From Thioalkalivibrio sp. XN279 (GTDB taxonomy: Bacteria; Pseudomonadota; Gammaproteobacteria; Steroidobacterales; XN24): a stretch of 64,000 nt of DNA. The notes beneath the pieces were generated by a model, which had not been told where the DNA came from, made no database searches, and worked only from the letters and a program-made list of their open reading frames with translations. Location of the stretch: positions 46,746 through 110,745 of the forward strand of contig NZ_JAANBD010000007.1 of assembly GCF_011089885.1 (NCBI RefSeq), given 5' to 3'. Position 1 is the stretch's first letter; each line of letters begins with the position of its first letter. Of the stretch, positions 1 through 13,717 are shown piece by piece. The position numbers and the translations under genes were made by a program.

Positions 1-88
1 CCAGGACGATGGCCACGAGACGACCGCCTTTGCGCCCGCGCCACGTCCGCGCATAATCGTGACCTTCAGCCACGGGACCCGCTTACAG

Positions 89-1543
89 ATGGAGCAGCTT
101 TCCGGCCTCGACGCCGCCTTCGTGTATCTCGATGCGCGCAACGCACCCATGCACGTGGGTGGGCTGCACGTCTACGAGTCGGCCGGCGGGGCGTTCGGCT
201 TCGAGGAATTCCGCAGCCACATCGCTGCATGCATCGACAGTTCGCCGATTTTCCGGCGCCGCCTGCAACAGGTGCCGCTGCGACTCGGCCGGCCCTTCTG
301 GGTCGAGGATCCGCATTTCGATCTCGACCTGCACCTGCAGCACTCTGCGTTGCCGCGACCGGGCGACTGGACGGCCATGCGCGACCTGGCCGCGCGCATG
401 TTCTCGCGTCCGCTCGACCCCGAGCGCCCCTTGTGGCATCTCACCTTCGTTTCCGACCTGGATGCATGCAAGCGCTTCCCGCGCGGAAGTTTCGCCGTCA
501 TCTCGCGCGTGCATCATGCCGCCGCCGACGGTCTCGGTACGCTCGACATGTTCAATGCCATCTGGAGCACGGCACCACGCCGGCTGAAGCGCCGCCGCGG
601 CACAGCACGTCCCCGGCGCCCGGCGCCGGCGCCCGGCGGCCTGGAGTTGCTGGGGAAAAGCCTGCGCGGCATTTTGCGCGAACCGGGCGAGGCGCTTGGC
701 TGGGCGGCCGGGATGGTGCGCGGCGGCCTCGGCCTGGGGCGCGAGTTCATCGCGCGCGAGCACCACGCCCCGCCGATGCTGTTCCAGGCGCCGCGCAGTC
801 CGTTCAACGTGCCGATCAGTTCGCGCCGCGGCTTCGACGCGGCCACGTTGCCGCTGGGCGAGATCCGCAAGATCCGCGCCGCGGTCCCCGGCGCGACCGT
901 CAATGATGTCGTGCTCGCCGTCTGCAGCGGGGCGCTGCACCACTACCTGAAGGACTACGGCAACCTGCCTGAGCGCGACCTGGTGGCCATGGCGCCGATC
1001 TCCATCCGCAACCAGGTGCACAAGGGCGGCAACCGGGTCTCGGCCATGCTGGTGCCGCTCGAGGTGGAAGTGCGGGACCCGCTGGAGCGGCTGCGTCGTA
1101 TCCACACCCATGCGGTGGACAGCAAGGCCTATACGGACGCCATCGGGGCCGCCACGCTGGCAGACACCTCGCGCTTCGTACCGTATTCCCTGGCGACCGC
1201 GGCGGCCAGCTTGTACTCGGGGCTGCATCTCGCGCGCTACCATCGGCCGCCCTTCAACCTCGTCATCACCAACGTGCCCGGTCCCCGCGAGCCGTTGTAC
1301 CTGGGTACGGCACGGTTGCTTGAGGGCTACGGCACCGCGCCGGTGCTGGACGGGCTGGGCCTGATCCTGGTGGTCACCAGCTACCTGGACACCCTCTCGA
1401 TCAGCGCCACCGCGGCGCACGAGGCGGTGCCCGATTTGCAGCGGCTGGTAGCAGGGATCGACGCCAGCTTCGAAGCGTTGAAACAGGCCGTCGCGCCGCA
1501 ACGCAAGACCACGACGCGGAGCCGCTCCCATGTCCGGGGCTGA
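89..1543 (+). CDS. wax ester synthase/diacylglycerol acyltransferase (WS/DGAT)
   Basis: This family makes wax esters or triacylglycerol from acyl-CoA and an alcohol or diacylglycerol, usually at the inner face of the membrane. The protein begins MEQLSGLDAAF, the typical WS/DGAT start, so ATG 89 is preferred over the in-frame GTG at 59. The catalytic HHxxxDG motif is present as HHAAADG, about residues 142-148 from this start, and a late NVPGP segment also fits the family C-terminal half. The length of 484 residues is normal. The last 14 bases overlap the next gene, an alpha/beta hydrolase, which suggests a two-gene lipid unit. Substrate choice cannot be read from the sequence. Confidence 0.9.
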   Translation: MEQLSGLDAAFVYLDARNAPMHVGGLHVYESAGGAFGFEEFRSHIAACIDSSPIFRRRLQQVPLRLGRPFWVEDPHFDLDLHLQHSALPRPGDWTAMRDLAARMFSRPLDPERPLWHLTFVSDLDACKRFPRGSFAVISRVHHAAADGLGTLDMFNAIWSTAPRRLKRRRGTARPRRPAPAPGGLELLGKSLRGILREPGEALGWAAGMVRGGLGLGREFIAREHHAPPMLFQAPRSPFNVPISSRRGFDAATLPLGEIRKIRAAVPGATVNDVVLAVCSGALHHYLKDYGNLPERDLVAMAPISIRNQVHKGGNRVSAMLVPLEVEVRDPLERLRRIHTHAVDSKAYTDAIGAATLADTSRFVPYSLATAAASLYSGLHLARYHRPPFNLVITNVPGPREPLYLGTARLLEGYGTAPVLDGLGLILVVTSYLDTLSISATAAHEAVPDLQRLVAGIDASFEALKQAVAPQRKTTTRSRSHVRG

Positions 1544-2303
1544 AGAGCGGGTCGGCCCGCCGGCCCTGCTGTGGCAGGTGCTGGAAGGCAGGGCCGTGTT
1601 CGAGCTCGGCGCCATGGCCTGGCTCTATCCCTTGCTGCGCCAGGCGCCTCGTGGCGACGGTCATCCCGTACTGGTCGTGCCGGGCTTTCTCGCCAGCGGC
1701 AGCTCTACCTTTCCGCTGCGGCAGTTCCTCAAGTCGCTCGGCTATGCCGCACATCGCTGGAAACAGGGGCGTAATCTCGGCGGGGTGGGGGAGACGGAGG
1801 AACGGTTGCTCGGGCGCCTGCGCGAGCTGCGGCGCCGCTACGGCCGCAAGGTCAGCGTCATCGGCTGGAGCCTGGGGGGGATGTACGCGCGCGAGCTGGC
1901 CTGGATGGCGCCCGAGGACGTCCGCCTGGTGATCACCATGGGCTCGCCCTTCCGTAACCACACCGGCACCGCGGTAACGCTGTTGTACGAAGACGTGAGC
2001 GGCCAGAGCGAGGCGCACATGGATCCGGCGCTGCTGGCGCGACTCTCGCAACCGCTCCCCGTACCCTCCACTTCGATCTACACCCGTACCGACGGCGTGG
2101 TGCACTGGCGCTGCTCCCTGGAGCGACCGTCGGCCACTACGGAGAACATCCGCGTGCTCGGCAGCCACTGCGGTCTCGGCCACAACCCGCTGGCATTGTG
2201 GGCCATCGCCGATCGCCTGGCCCAGCCGGAAGACCGGTGGCGTCCTTTCCGCCGAGAGGCCTTCCGGCGCTTCGCGTATCCGACCCCTGATCGTGGCGAT
2301 TGA
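1530..2303 (+). CDS. alpha/beta hydrolase, lipase-like
   Basis: A probable lipase or esterase of 257 residues. A hydrophobic strand ends in VVPGF (about 49-53), the expected oxyanion region. The nucleophile elbow is GWSLG with Ser114. Asp188 in the TRTDG segment and a His in the GSHCGLGHN segment (213 or 218) complete a plausible triad. No signal peptide is evident, so it is likely cytoplasmic or membrane-associated. It overlaps the WS/DGAT gene by 14 bases and probably shares its transcript, which suggests turnover of storage lipid or wax; that role is inferred from position only. Confidence 0.8.
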   Translation: MSGAEERVGPPALLWQVLEGRAVFELGAMAWLYPLLRQAPRGDGHPVLVVPGFLASGSSTFPLRQFLKSLGYAAHRWKQGRNLGGVGETEERLLGRLRELRRRYGRKVSVIGWSLGGMYARELAWMAPEDVRLVITMGSPFRNHTGTAVTLLYEDVSGQSEAHMDPALLARLSQPLPVPSTSIYTRTDGVVHWRCSLERPSATTENIRVLGSHCGLGHNPLALWAIADRLAQPEDRWRPFRREAFRRFAYPTPDRGD

Positions 2304-2381
2304 GCCGACGCCCGCATGACTGCGGCCAGAGCGCTTCTCGCGTAGACTCTCGCGCTGTCAGCAAGCTGGAGCCCTGAACGC

Positions 2382-3785
2382 GTGAAGGAATTCGTCGACG
2401 CTGCCAACAACCTGATGTGGGGCTCGCTGCTGATCTGGCTGCTGCTGGGCGCCGGCCTGCTGTTCACCCTGATGTCCGGCTTCATCCAGGTGCGCCACTT
2501 CGGTCATACCTTCGGCGTCATGAAACGCAGCTTCCGTCGTGAGCACGGCGGCATTTCTTCTTTCGAGGCCTACTGCACCAGCCTCGGCGCGCGCGTGGGC
2601 ACGGGGAACCTCGCCGGCGTGGCGGTCGCGCTGGAACTCGGCGGCCCGGGCGCGGTGTTCTGGATGTGGGTCACCGCCATGCTGGGCATGGCCACCAGTT
2701 TCTTCGAGTCGACGCTGGCGCAGCTGTTCAAGGTGCCGAATGGCGACGGCAGCTACCGCGGCGGCCCGGCCTTCTACATGCAATACGGTCTGGGCAAGCG
2801 CTGGATGGGCGTACTGTTCTCCGTGTTCCTCATCCTGGCGTACCCGATCGCCTTCAACGGCGTGCAGTCGAACACCATGGCCGCTGCGGTGGCCGAGGTG
2901 ACCGACATCAGCACGGCATGGATGGGCGTGTTGACCGCGTTCTTCGTCGGGCTGGTGATCTTCGGCGGCATCCGGCGTATTGCGCGCGTGGCGGAAATCG
3001 TCGTGCCCTTCATGGCGCTGGCCTATCTCGGCATGGCGTTGTGGCTGGTGGCGACGCACGCCGAGCGCCTGCCGGGCGTTTTCCGTCTCGTCATCGAGAG
3101 CGCCTTCGGTATCGGCGAGGCCGCAGGCGGCGTGCTCGGCTACGGCATCGCCCAGGCGCTCATCAACGGCGTGCGTCGTGGCCTGTTCTCCAACGAGGCC
3201 GGCTCCGGCAGTGCCCCGATCGCTGCGGCCACCGCCGACGTGCGCCATCCGGCCAGCCAGGGCTATGTGCAGATGCTCGGCGTGTTCACCGACACCATCG
3301 TGATCTGTACCGCCACGGCCGCGATCATCCTGCTCTCCGGGCAGTTCGAGGCCGGCGCAGGGCTCACCGGGATGGCCTTGACGCAAGGGGCCATGAGTGC
3401 GCTGGTCGGCGACTGGGGCGCCGGCTTCATGACCGTCGCGCTGCTGTTTTTCGCTTTCACCTCGATCATGGCCAACACGTATTACGGCGAGACGAGCCTG
3501 GCCTTCATCCATGGCGACCCGCGCCTGGTCACCGCCTATCGCTGCGTGGTCCTGGTGGGCATTTTCGTCGGCTCCCAGCTCGACCTGCCGCTGGTTTGGG
3601 CCATCGCCGACCTGTCGATGGGTTTCATGACCATAGTGAACCTGGTCGCCGTGCTGCTCCTGTCGGGCGTGGTCATCAAGCTGATGCGCGACTACAACGC
3701 GCAGCTGGCCTTCCACGTGGAGCCGGTGTTCGACCCGGAACGCTATCCTGAAGTGCGGCAGCGCCTGCCCAAGGGCGGCTGGTAG
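2382..3785 (+). CDS. amino acid carrier, alanine/glycine:cation symporter (AGCS) family
   Basis: An integral membrane symporter of 467 residues that would import alanine or glycine with sodium or protons. Family segments are clear: GARVGTGNLAGVA near residue 69, GGIRRIARVAEIV near 191, and LFSNEAGSGSAPIAAATA near 270 followed by HPASQGYVQ. About ten hydrophobic helices are visible. The start is GTG at 2382; no better in-frame start was found. It stands alone, 78 bases after the lipase-like gene. The exact amino acid transported is not determinable. Confidence 0.9.
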   Translation: MKEFVDAANNLMWGSLLIWLLLGAGLLFTLMSGFIQVRHFGHTFGVMKRSFRREHGGISSFEAYCTSLGARVGTGNLAGVAVALELGGPGAVFWMWVTAMLGMATSFFESTLAQLFKVPNGDGSYRGGPAFYMQYGLGKRWMGVLFSVFLILAYPIAFNGVQSNTMAAAVAEVTDISTAWMGVLTAFFVGLVIFGGIRRIARVAEIVVPFMALAYLGMALWLVATHAERLPGVFRLVIESAFGIGEAAGGVLGYGIAQALINGVRRGLFSNEAGSGSAPIAAATADVRHPASQGYVQMLGVFTDTIVICTATAAIILLSGQFEAGAGLTGMALTQGAMSALVGDWGAGFMTVALLFFAFTSIMANTYYGETSLAFIHGDPRLVTAYRCVVLVGIFVGSQLDLPLVWAIADLSMGFMTIVNLVAVLLLSGVVIKLMRDYNAQLAFHVEPVFDPERYPEVRQRLPKGGW

Positions 3786-3837
3786 ACGCATCCTCCTGAA
3801 TCGGCGCCTCAGCCCGGCGCGATATACACTGCATGGT

Positions 3838-4953
3838 ATGCACCAGGACAAGGACGCCGTGACGGGCGGGGGCAGCCGCATGTGGGCGGCATGCGCGGCG
3901 GCGTTCACGCTCGTGGCGGGTTGCGCACCGCCCGAAGGCGGCGAGCGCCCGCAGTCACTGGCGGCACTCGAGACATCCCTGGCGGGACTTGAGGCCGTAG
4001 CGCGGAGCTTTCCCGCGCCGGATGATCGACCCCTGGGCTGGCCGCAGGATCACGCACCTCATGCGCAGCAGTTCACTGAGTCCTGGCTGGTCGCCGGCCT
4101 GCTGCGCGGCGAGGACGGGCGGCGTTATGGCTTCCAGCTGCTGCTGCAGCGTGTGGTGCTGCAGGCGGACGACGCCGCCAGGGACTCGGCCTGGGCGGCA
4201 AGCGCGGCATGGCAGGGCGCCTTCTCCATCGAGCCGGAGCACGCCCCCCGCGTCGCGGCGGAACGCTTCAGTCGCGAGGCGCTCGGCCTGGCGGGTGCGA
4301 ATGCGCGAGAGCAAGTCGTATCGGCATGGCTGGAAGACTGGCGCATCGAGATCGCGCCGGATGCGGGCACGGGACGGGTGCTCGGCGCTGCCTCAGGGGG
4401 CGCACTCGAGCTGACTTTGCGCTTGCCAGCCACGGTCCCCGCCGGCACTGCGGCCGACGCACGCCGTGGTTACTGGTGGCCGGGACTGGATGCCGACGGC
4501 ATGCTCCAGATCGGCGGTCGCTCACTGGCGGTGCGCGGCAGCGCCCTGCTGGACCGAAGCTGGGGACAGGCGCCGCCGGTCGGACGTGGCCAGCTGGCGC
4601 TGGCGCGGGTGTGGACCCATACGGAAGAGGGGACGGCCATGCACTGCGAAGCGCTGCGCCGGCGTGGCGGTGGCGGCGTTCCGCTGGGGGGCTGCACCGA
4701 GTTTCCGTCGGGCCGGTCGCTGGACCGGCTGCCCGAACCGACCGAGGCTGCTGCGACCGCCGCGCGGGGCGGACAGTCGCCACTGGAATGGAACGTCCCT
4801 GCGCCCGGGACGGCGGTGCCGGGGCGCTGGGCACCGCTGGCGCAGCCGGGTGACGTTGGTACGGCGTGGTCCGGCGTGATCGTGCCGGCGGCCGAGGATG
4901 CAGGCGGAGACCAATGGGGCCTGCTGTCGCTGAGTAATTTCGCCGCGCCATGA
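3838..4953 (+). CDS. CrtC/AttH-like lipoprotein (lipocalin-like hydratase fold)
   Basis: A secreted lipoprotein of 371 residues related to the AttH/CrtC family (carotenoid 1,2-hydratase fold and export-associated lipoproteins). The N-terminus carries a hydrophobic stretch ending in LVAGC, a lipobox. Family-like features follow: a WPQDHAPHAQQFTESW segment, a YGFQLLLQR strand, and LDRSWGQ where relatives have a D-x-W-G type motif. The start is uncertain: ATG 3838, GTG 3859 and ATG 3880 are all possible, and 3859 gives a more usual signal peptide. Relatives often sit beside ABC exporters, but here the next gene is a cytochrome c 28 bases downstream. The substrate is unknown. Confidence 0.65.
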   Translation: MHQDKDAVTGGGSRMWAACAAAFTLVAGCAPPEGGERPQSLAALETSLAGLEAVARSFPAPDDRPLGWPQDHAPHAQQFTESWLVAGLLRGEDGRRYGFQLLLQRVVLQADDAARDSAWAASAAWQGAFSIEPEHAPRVAAERFSREALGLAGANAREQVVSAWLEDWRIEIAPDAGTGRVLGAASGGALELTLRLPATVPAGTAADARRGYWWPGLDADGMLQIGGRSLAVRGSALLDRSWGQAPPVGRGQLALARVWTHTEEGTAMHCEALRRRGGGGVPLGGCTEFPSGRSLDRLPEPTEAAATAARGGQSPLEWNVPAPGTAVPGRWAPLAQPGDVGTAWSGVIVPAAEDAGGDQWGLLSLSNFAAP

Positions 4954-4981
4954 GCGCCGGATCGAGATCGAGGTGTTGGAG

Positions 4982-6403
4982 ATGAACTGTCAGGCCAGGT
5001 TTGCCGTAATGCTTGCGGCACTGTGGGTCGCCGCCTGTGGTCCGGGTGGCGATCAGGCAGATCAACTTCCGGCGGTGCAGCCCGGCGAGCCCGGGGTCTT
5101 GCCCGCAGCGGCGCAGCGCGAGGGCGACCCGGCGCTCGGCTACGAGATCATCGTCAACCGCGGCTATGTCAGCTGCGGCGTGCCCCTGTCGGCATTCCGC
5201 GCGGCCGTCGCCGACAGCCCGCCGGACCGCTCGCTCCAGCCGCCGGGGCGGCTGGGTCGCAACGCCGAGCTCCCCTACACCCTCAATGCCACCACCAACG
5301 CCGACGGCGTGGAACTCGTCGTCAGCAACTGCCTGGCCTGCCACGGCGCCCAGTTCAATGGCGAGCTGGTCGTGGGCCTGGGGAACGCCTTCGCGGACTT
5401 CACGACGAACCCCATGGAAGGCATCGAGCGCCTGGGGCTGCTGGTCGAGGACGGGCCGGAGGCGGAGGCCTGGCGACGCTGGGCCGACCGGATCGGCGCC
5501 ATCGCGCCGTACATGATTACCGATACGGTCGGCGTGAACCCGGCGCCGAACCTGACCATGGCCCTCATGGCGCATCGTGACCCGCAGACGTTGGCATGGC
5601 TCGACCAGCCCGCGCTCGAGCCGCCGCCGCGCGACCCCCTGCCGACTGCGGTGCCGCCATGGTGGCGCATGCAGAAGAAACACGCCATGTTCTACCACGG
5701 CGGCGGGCAGGGGGATCACGTGCCCTACATGATGCTCAAGTCGCTGGTGTGCACCGACGACCCGGCCGAAGCGCGCGAGATCGATGAATGGTTCAGCCAC
5801 GTGCGCGCCTTCATTGCGTCGCTGGAGCCGCCGGCCTGGCCGTTCGCGCTGGACAAGGCGCTGGCGGCGGAGGGGAAGGCCGTGTTCGGGGGCCACTGTG
5901 CGGCCTGCCATGGCAGCTACGGCGAGGAAGAGAGCTATCCGAACCTCGTCGTCGCCCTGGAGCAGGTCGGGACGGATCCGGCGTACGCCCTGCAGGCGGT
6001 AGAGGCAGAGCGTTTCATCCGCTGGTTCAACGGCTCGTTCTACGGGCGGACTGCGCAGGCGCGCCCGGCGCCCGGGTACGTTGCGCCGCCGCTGGACGGC
6101 GTGTGGGCGACGGCGCCTTACCTGCACAACGACTCGGTGCCCAGCATCGCGGCGCTGCTCGACAGCAGCCAGCGACCGCGTTACTGGCGCCACGTGCTCG
6201 AGCCGCGCGAGTACGATACCGCGACACTCGGGTGGCGCCATGAGGCGCTCGGCCATGGCAAGGACGGGGCCGCTGGCGCGGACGAGGCCCGGCGGATCTA
6301 CGACACCACGCGCCCGGGTTACGGCAACGGCGGGCACACTTTCGGCGACGTGCTCAGCGAGCATGAGCGTGCCGCGTTGATCGAGTATCTCAAGACCCTG
6401 TGA
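4982..6403 (+). CDS. di-heme cytochrome c lipoprotein
   Basis: A periplasmic electron carrier or redox enzyme of 473 residues. Two covalent heme sites are visible: CLACH at residues 117-121 and CAACH at 306-310. The C-terminal part contains WATAPYLHNDSVPS and a GYGNGGHTFGD...EYLKTL ending, as in di-heme cytochromes related to cytochrome c peroxidase and RoxA-like proteins. A leader ending WVAACG suggests lipidation. ATG 4982 is preferred over GTG 4973 because a GAGG lies at the usual distance upstream. It probably forms a pair with the preceding lipoprotein. The reaction is not identifiable. Confidence 0.75.
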   Translation: MNCQARFAVMLAALWVAACGPGGDQADQLPAVQPGEPGVLPAAAQREGDPALGYEIIVNRGYVSCGVPLSAFRAAVADSPPDRSLQPPGRLGRNAELPYTLNATTNADGVELVVSNCLACHGAQFNGELVVGLGNAFADFTTNPMEGIERLGLLVEDGPEAEAWRRWADRIGAIAPYMITDTVGVNPAPNLTMALMAHRDPQTLAWLDQPALEPPPRDPLPTAVPPWWRMQKKHAMFYHGGGQGDHVPYMMLKSLVCTDDPAEAREIDEWFSHVRAFIASLEPPAWPFALDKALAAEGKAVFGGHCAACHGSYGEEESYPNLVVALEQVGTDPAYALQAVEAERFIRWFNGSFYGRTAQARPAPGYVAPPLDGVWATAPYLHNDSVPSIAALLDSSQRPRYWRHVLEPREYDTATLGWRHEALGHGKDGAAGADEARRIYDTTRPGYGNGGHTFGDVLSEHERAALIEYLKTL

Positions 6404-6418
6404 ACGCGCCCATGATTC

Positions 6419-9130
6419 TCAGGGCCGGGCGCCGCGCCGACGCAGGATCCACTTTTCCAGTTCCACGAGCGGCACAACCGTGGCCGCTACCAGCAGCACG
6501 ACGAGCCAGTCCCGGCCGCTCAGCGGGACGGTGTGGAACAGCGCATTCATTGCTGGCAGGTAGGTGAACCCGACCTGGAACAGTGAGACGGCAATTACGG
6601 CCGCCACGGCAGCGCGGTTGCCGAAAAAGCCGTTGATGTTGAGCGTGGGGGCCACCATGTGGCGCACATTCAGCAGGTAAAAGGCCTCGAACATGACCAG
6701 CGTATTCACCGCCATGGTACGCGCGTGGTCGAGCGGATAGCCGGCTTCACGTGCCGCCACGAACAGGCCGAAAGTGCCGCTGACCACAACCGCCGAAACG
6801 AAAGCGATGCGCCAGGTGACGAAGCGCCCGAGGAGCGGCTCGTCCGGGCGTCGCGGCGGGCGCGCCATGATGTCGCGCTCGGGCGGCTCGAAGGCCAGCG
6901 CCAGCGCAAGCGTCACCGCCGTGATCATGTTCACCCAGAGAATCTGCAAGGGCGTGATCGGCAAGGCGCGACCGATGGCGATCGCGAGGACGATCATGAT
7001 GGCCTCAGCGGCGTTGGTCGGCAGGATGAAGAGGATGGCCTTGCGTATGTTGTCGTAGACGGTGCGGCCTTCCTCCACTGCGCTTTCGATGGACGCGAAG
7101 TTGTCGTCGGAAAGCACCATCTCCGCCGCCTGGCGCGCCACCTCGGTGCCGCCTTTGCCCATGGCTACGCCGACGTCCGCACGCTTGAGCGCGGGGGCGT
7201 CGTTCACGCCGTCGCCTGTCATGGCAACGACGCGACCAGCCGCCTGCAGCGCTTCGACGAGACGCAGCTTGTGTTCCGGGCTGGCGCGAGCGAATACGTC
7301 TGCCTCCAGCGCCACTTCCATCAGCGCTGCGTCGTCGAGTTGCTCCAGCTCCGCGCCGAGCACGGCGTTGCAGCCGTCGCCGATACCCATGGCGGCGCTC
7401 ACGGCCCGGGCGGTGCTGAGGTGATCGCCCGTGATCATCTTGACGTTGATGCCTGCGTCGCGACATTGCTCGACGGCGCGGATCGCTTCCTCGCGCGGCG
7501 GATCGATCAGCCCGACCAGCCCCAGCAGGGTAAGTCCTGATTCGACCTCGGTGGTGGTGAGCTCTCCGCTGCAACCCGCACGCGGCGCTCCCGTAGCGAG
7601 CGCCAGCACGCGCAAACCGTCCGCAGCAAGCGCCTCGGCCCGCTCGAGCCACGCCTGGCGGCAACAGGACTCGTTGCCATCACGCGCCACCACCGAGTCG
7701 CACATGGTGAGGATTCTTTCGGGTGCACCCTTGACGACGACGAAGCGGTGGTCATGGTGGTCATGGTGCAGGGTCGCCATGTAACGATGTTCCGACTCGA
7801 AGGGAATGGCATCGTCGCGCGGCACCTCGAGGCGCAGCCGGTCCGGATCGAGGCCCGCCTTCATCGCCAGGATGAGCAGCGCGCCTTCCGTGGGATCCCC
7901 ATTGAGCCTCGGCGTGGCGTCTTCGATGTGGAATTCCGCGTCGTTGCACAATGCCGCCGCACGGCACAACTCCAGCAGGACCGCGTCCCCTCCGGGGTCC
8001 GTCTCCACGCCTTCACCATGTATGGTGCCGTGCGGGTCGTAGCCGACTCCTGTGACCTGGTACTCGCAGTCGTGCAGTGCGACGCGGCTGGCGGTCATTT
8101 CATTCCGGGTCAGGGTGCCGGTCTTGTCGCTGCATATGACAGAGACCGAGCCGAGCGTCTCGACCGCCGGCAGCTGGCGGATGATGGCGTTGCGGGCCGC
8201 CATGCGCTGGACGCCGATGGCCAGCGTGATGGTGATGATTGCGGGCAGGCCCTCGGGTATGGCCGCGACTGCGAGTCCCACGGCGGCCAGGAACATCTGC
8301 TCGAGCGGGTAATCGTGCACCAGGACGCCGAACAGCACTGTGCCCAGCGCGATAACTGCGATCACCAGGCTGAGTTTGCGGGCGAATCGATCGAGCTGCC
8401 GCGTCAGCGGCGTACTCAGGGTCTGCACGCGCGAGAGCATCGCGCTGATGCGCCCGATCTGGGTATTGCCGCCGGTTGCCACGACGACCCCGGTCCCGGT
8501 CCCGGCAGCGACCAGCGTGCCAGACCAGGCCATGGAGTGACGGTCACCCAGTGGCGCAGCCTCTGCCACGGGTAGCACGCATTTTTCGACCGCCACCGAT
8601 TCACCGGTGAGGATTGCTTCATCGACCTGGAGGTTGCGGCGGTTCGTTATGCGAAGGTCCGCAGGCACGAGGTCCCCCGCCTGCAGCGCGACCATGTCGC
8701 CGGGCACCAGGTCCTCCGCCAGGAGTTCTTCCCGGCGGCCGTCGCGTAGCACCGTGGCGCGCGGGGAAAGCAGGCCGCTGATCGCCTCCAGGGCACGTTC
8801 CGCCTTGCCCTCCTGCACGAAGCCGATGACGGCGTTGATCACCACCACGCCGAGGATCACGGCCGTGTCGGTCCATTCCCCCAGCAGCGCCGTGATCAGC
8901 GCAGCGGCCAGCAGTACCCAGATGAGCACGTTGTTGCACTGGGAGAGCAGGCGCATGAAGGCGCTGCGGCGCGGCGGCTCGGGGAGGCGGTTGGTGCCGT
9001 GGCGTGCGCGACGACGCTCTGCTTCCGCTGCAGAAAGGCCGCGCCGATCCGCCTCGAGCCGCGCCAGCACGTCCACGGCCGGCAGGCTGTGCCAGCTGGG
9101 TTCCGCCGGGCGGGGCTCGGGCGATGCCAT
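6419..9130 (-). CDS. P-type cation-transporting ATPase (type II, Ca2+/cation class)
   Basis: A 903-residue ion pump. The phosphorylation site is DKTGTLT at residues 335-341 (Asp335), the actuator motif TGES at 175-178, the M4 ion site PEGLPA at 292-297, and a late TGDGVNDAPALK hinge. The N-terminal cation-ATPase domain is present. M6 reads NMITAVTLALA, lacking the aspartate of true SERCA-type calcium pumps, so the ion may not be calcium. It is convergent with the cytochrome gene (15 bases between stops) and divergent from the TonB receptor gene. Membrane location and ATP dependence follow from the family. Confidence 0.92.
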   Translation of the reverse strand: MASPEPRPAEPSWHSLPAVDVLARLEADRRGLSAAEAERRRARHGTNRLPEPPRRSAFMRLLSQCNNVLIWVLLAAALITALLGEWTDTAVILGVVVINAVIGFVQEGKAERALEAISGLLSPRATVLRDGRREELLAEDLVPGDMVALQAGDLVPADLRITNRRNLQVDEAILTGESVAVEKCVLPVAEAAPLGDRHSMAWSGTLVAAGTGTGVVVATGGNTQIGRISAMLSRVQTLSTPLTRQLDRFARKLSLVIAVIALGTVLFGVLVHDYPLEQMFLAAVGLAVAAIPEGLPAIITITLAIGVQRMAARNAIIRQLPAVETLGSVSVICSDKTGTLTRNEMTASRVALHDCEYQVTGVGYDPHGTIHGEGVETDPGGDAVLLELCRAAALCNDAEFHIEDATPRLNGDPTEGALLILAMKAGLDPDRLRLEVPRDDAIPFESEHRYMATLHHDHHDHRFVVVKGAPERILTMCDSVVARDGNESCCRQAWLERAEALAADGLRVLALATGAPRAGCSGELTTTEVESGLTLLGLVGLIDPPREEAIRAVEQCRDAGINVKMITGDHLSTARAVSAAMGIGDGCNAVLGAELEQLDDAALMEVALEADVFARASPEHKLRLVEALQAAGRVVAMTGDGVNDAPALKRADVGVAMGKGGTEVARQAAEMVLSDDNFASIESAVEEGRTVYDNIRKAILFILPTNAAEAIMIVLAIAIGRALPITPLQILWVNMITAVTLALALAFEPPERDIMARPPRRPDEPLLGRFVTWRIAFVSAVVVSGTFGLFVAAREAGYPLDHARTMAVNTLVMFEAFYLLNVRHMVAPTLNINGFFGNRAAVAAVIAVSLFQVGFTYLPAMNALFHTVPLSGRDWLVVLLVAATVVPLVELEKWILRRRGARP

Positions 9131-9233
9131 TGGGGTTCTCGCAGTCCTCTGTCCTGAAGACTAGTGGGCCTGCGATGCCTTGGGTACCCGCATACGCCGC
9201 AAGCCGGAAGCGCCGGTCCATTGCGATAAAGAC

Positions 9234-9251
9234 GATAAATGATTTATTATC
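9234..9251 (+). promoter_or_regulatory. Fur-box-like palindrome
   Basis: The AT-rich sequence GATAAATGATTTATTATC stands out in a high-GC background. Its ends GATAA and TTATC are inverted repeats and the whole resembles the GATAATGATAATCATTATC Fur consensus. It ends five bases before the preferred receptor start, so binding would block the start region. Iron control is inferred from the motif and from the receptor type. Confidence 0.5.
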
Positions 9252-9256
9252 GATGC

Positions 9257-13652
<4,396 letters not shown>

Positions 13653-13666
13653 GACGCAACTCCAAA

Positions 13667-13709
13667 CCCCTTGCGTGGTCGAACTACAATCTGTCGATCA
13701 CGCAAGGGG
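13667..13709 (+). repeat. 11-base perfect inverted repeat masking the msrB ribosome site
   Basis: CCCCTTGCGTG (13667-13677) and CACGCAAGGGG (13699-13709) pair perfectly around a 21-base loop. The 3' arm contains the AAGGGGAG that serves as Shine-Dalgarno for the ATG at 13718. No T-run follows, so it looks more like a translational or processing element than a terminator. Confidence 0.6.
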
Positions 13710-13717
13710 AGTTGGAT

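Noticed and set aside
4268..6364. 698-codon minus-strand open frame
   Set aside because: Opposite the lipoprotein and di-heme cytochrome genes, both supported by motifs.
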